From Deltaproteobacteria bacterium (GTDB lineage: Bacteria > Myxococcota_A > UBA9160 > SZUA-336), in NCBI GenBank assembly GCA_030665705.1, contig DAOUZG010000119.1:1-6264 (forward strand): a stretch of 6,264 bases of DNA, read 5' to 3'. A program made the translations under genes and the position numbers. The notes beneath the pieces are model-generated. The model was not told where the DNA came from. It did no database searches and worked only from the letters and a program-made list of their open reading frames with translations. Positions 6,069 through 6,264 of this stretch are shown here, in pieces; within the stretch, counting starts at the first letter, position 1, and each line of letters begins with the position of its first letter.

Positions 6069-6264
6069 CACTCAAGAGTGTCTTCGCCGGATTCCTGCTC
6101 CTCGGGGCGTCCGGAGCTACCGACACCCTGGTGCACATCGTGGAGCCCGGCGAGACGCTCTGGTCGATTGCTGCGCAGCCCGATGTCTATGCCGACCCGT
6201 ACCTCTGGCCGCTGATCTACAAGTTCAACCGGGACCAGATCCAGGATCCTTCGCGTATCTACCC
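6065..6264 (+). CDS. Secreted LysM-domain protein (3' truncated by the window edge)
   Basis: The ATG at 6065 overlaps the aspS stop (ATGA), with GGAGGAGG just upstream. The 66 complete codons visible begin with a short signal peptide: Lys4, a hydrophobic core FAGFLLLGA at 7-15 and a plausible signal peptidase I cleavage after Ala18 (SGA). No lipobox cysteine is seen. A LysM motif follows at 23-36, VHIVEPGETLWSIA, then the continuation YADPYLWPLIYKFNRDQIQDPSRIYP. LysM domains bind the glycan chains of peptidoglycan, so a periplasmic cell-wall-associated protein is expected. The YLWPLIYKxNRDQI style is familiar from LysM proteins of deltaproteobacteria-like genomes (recollection, not a search). 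Whether a further catalytic or coiled-coil domain follows cannot be seen. It is probably co-transcribed with aspS. Confidence 0.85.
   Translation, partial: MTLKSVFAGFLLLGASGATDTLVHIVEPGETLWSIAAQPDVYADPYLWPLIYKFNRDQIQDPSRIY

Overview
The window is GC-rich, almost entirely coding, and every supported gene is on the + strand. The base composition, an outer-membrane beta-barrel ending in Phe, a periplasmic-type LysM protein, and a GGDEF domain whose N-terminal signature reads DDVTDLYNARYL together suggest a Gram-negative, deltaproteobacteria-like organism (Desulfobacterota, Myxococcota or Binatota style). This placement is an inference and no taxonomic marker here settles it. Nothing looks like a mobile element, CRISPR array, tRNA or rRNA.

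Layout. (1) Positions 2-1759 hold the 3' part of a large outer-membrane barrel protein. Its N-terminal half is acidic, carries six cysteines and has several calcium-loop motifs. (2) A 100-bp gap contains a strong stem-loop. (3) Positions 1860-2489 are purN, for GAR formyltransferase of purine synthesis. (4) About 200 bp follow, with a plausible sigma70 promoter and a perfect 18-bp palindrome that looks like an operator. (5) Next comes a REC-GAF-GGDEF response regulator, a diguanylate cyclase ending at 4126; its likely start is the ATG at 2693 and not the upstream GTG at 2582. (6) A 139-bp gap has a second promoter candidate and a clear Shine-Dalgarno. (7) Positions 4266-6068 are aspS, a full-length bacterial-type aspartyl-tRNA synthetase with the histidine that marks non-discriminating enzymes. 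(8) From 6065 the start of a secreted LysM protein overlaps aspS by 4 nt (ATGA) and runs off the end.

How they fit together. The genes serve different processes: envelope, purine synthesis, c-di-GMP signalling, tRNA charging and cell wall. Apart from the tight aspS-LysM coupling, each gene seems to have its own leader. No wholly new multi-gene system is visible. The best leads are the palindrome ahead of the diguanylate cyclase, the calcium-loop/cysteine half of the barrel protein, and the predicted tRNA-Asn mischarging by AspRS.
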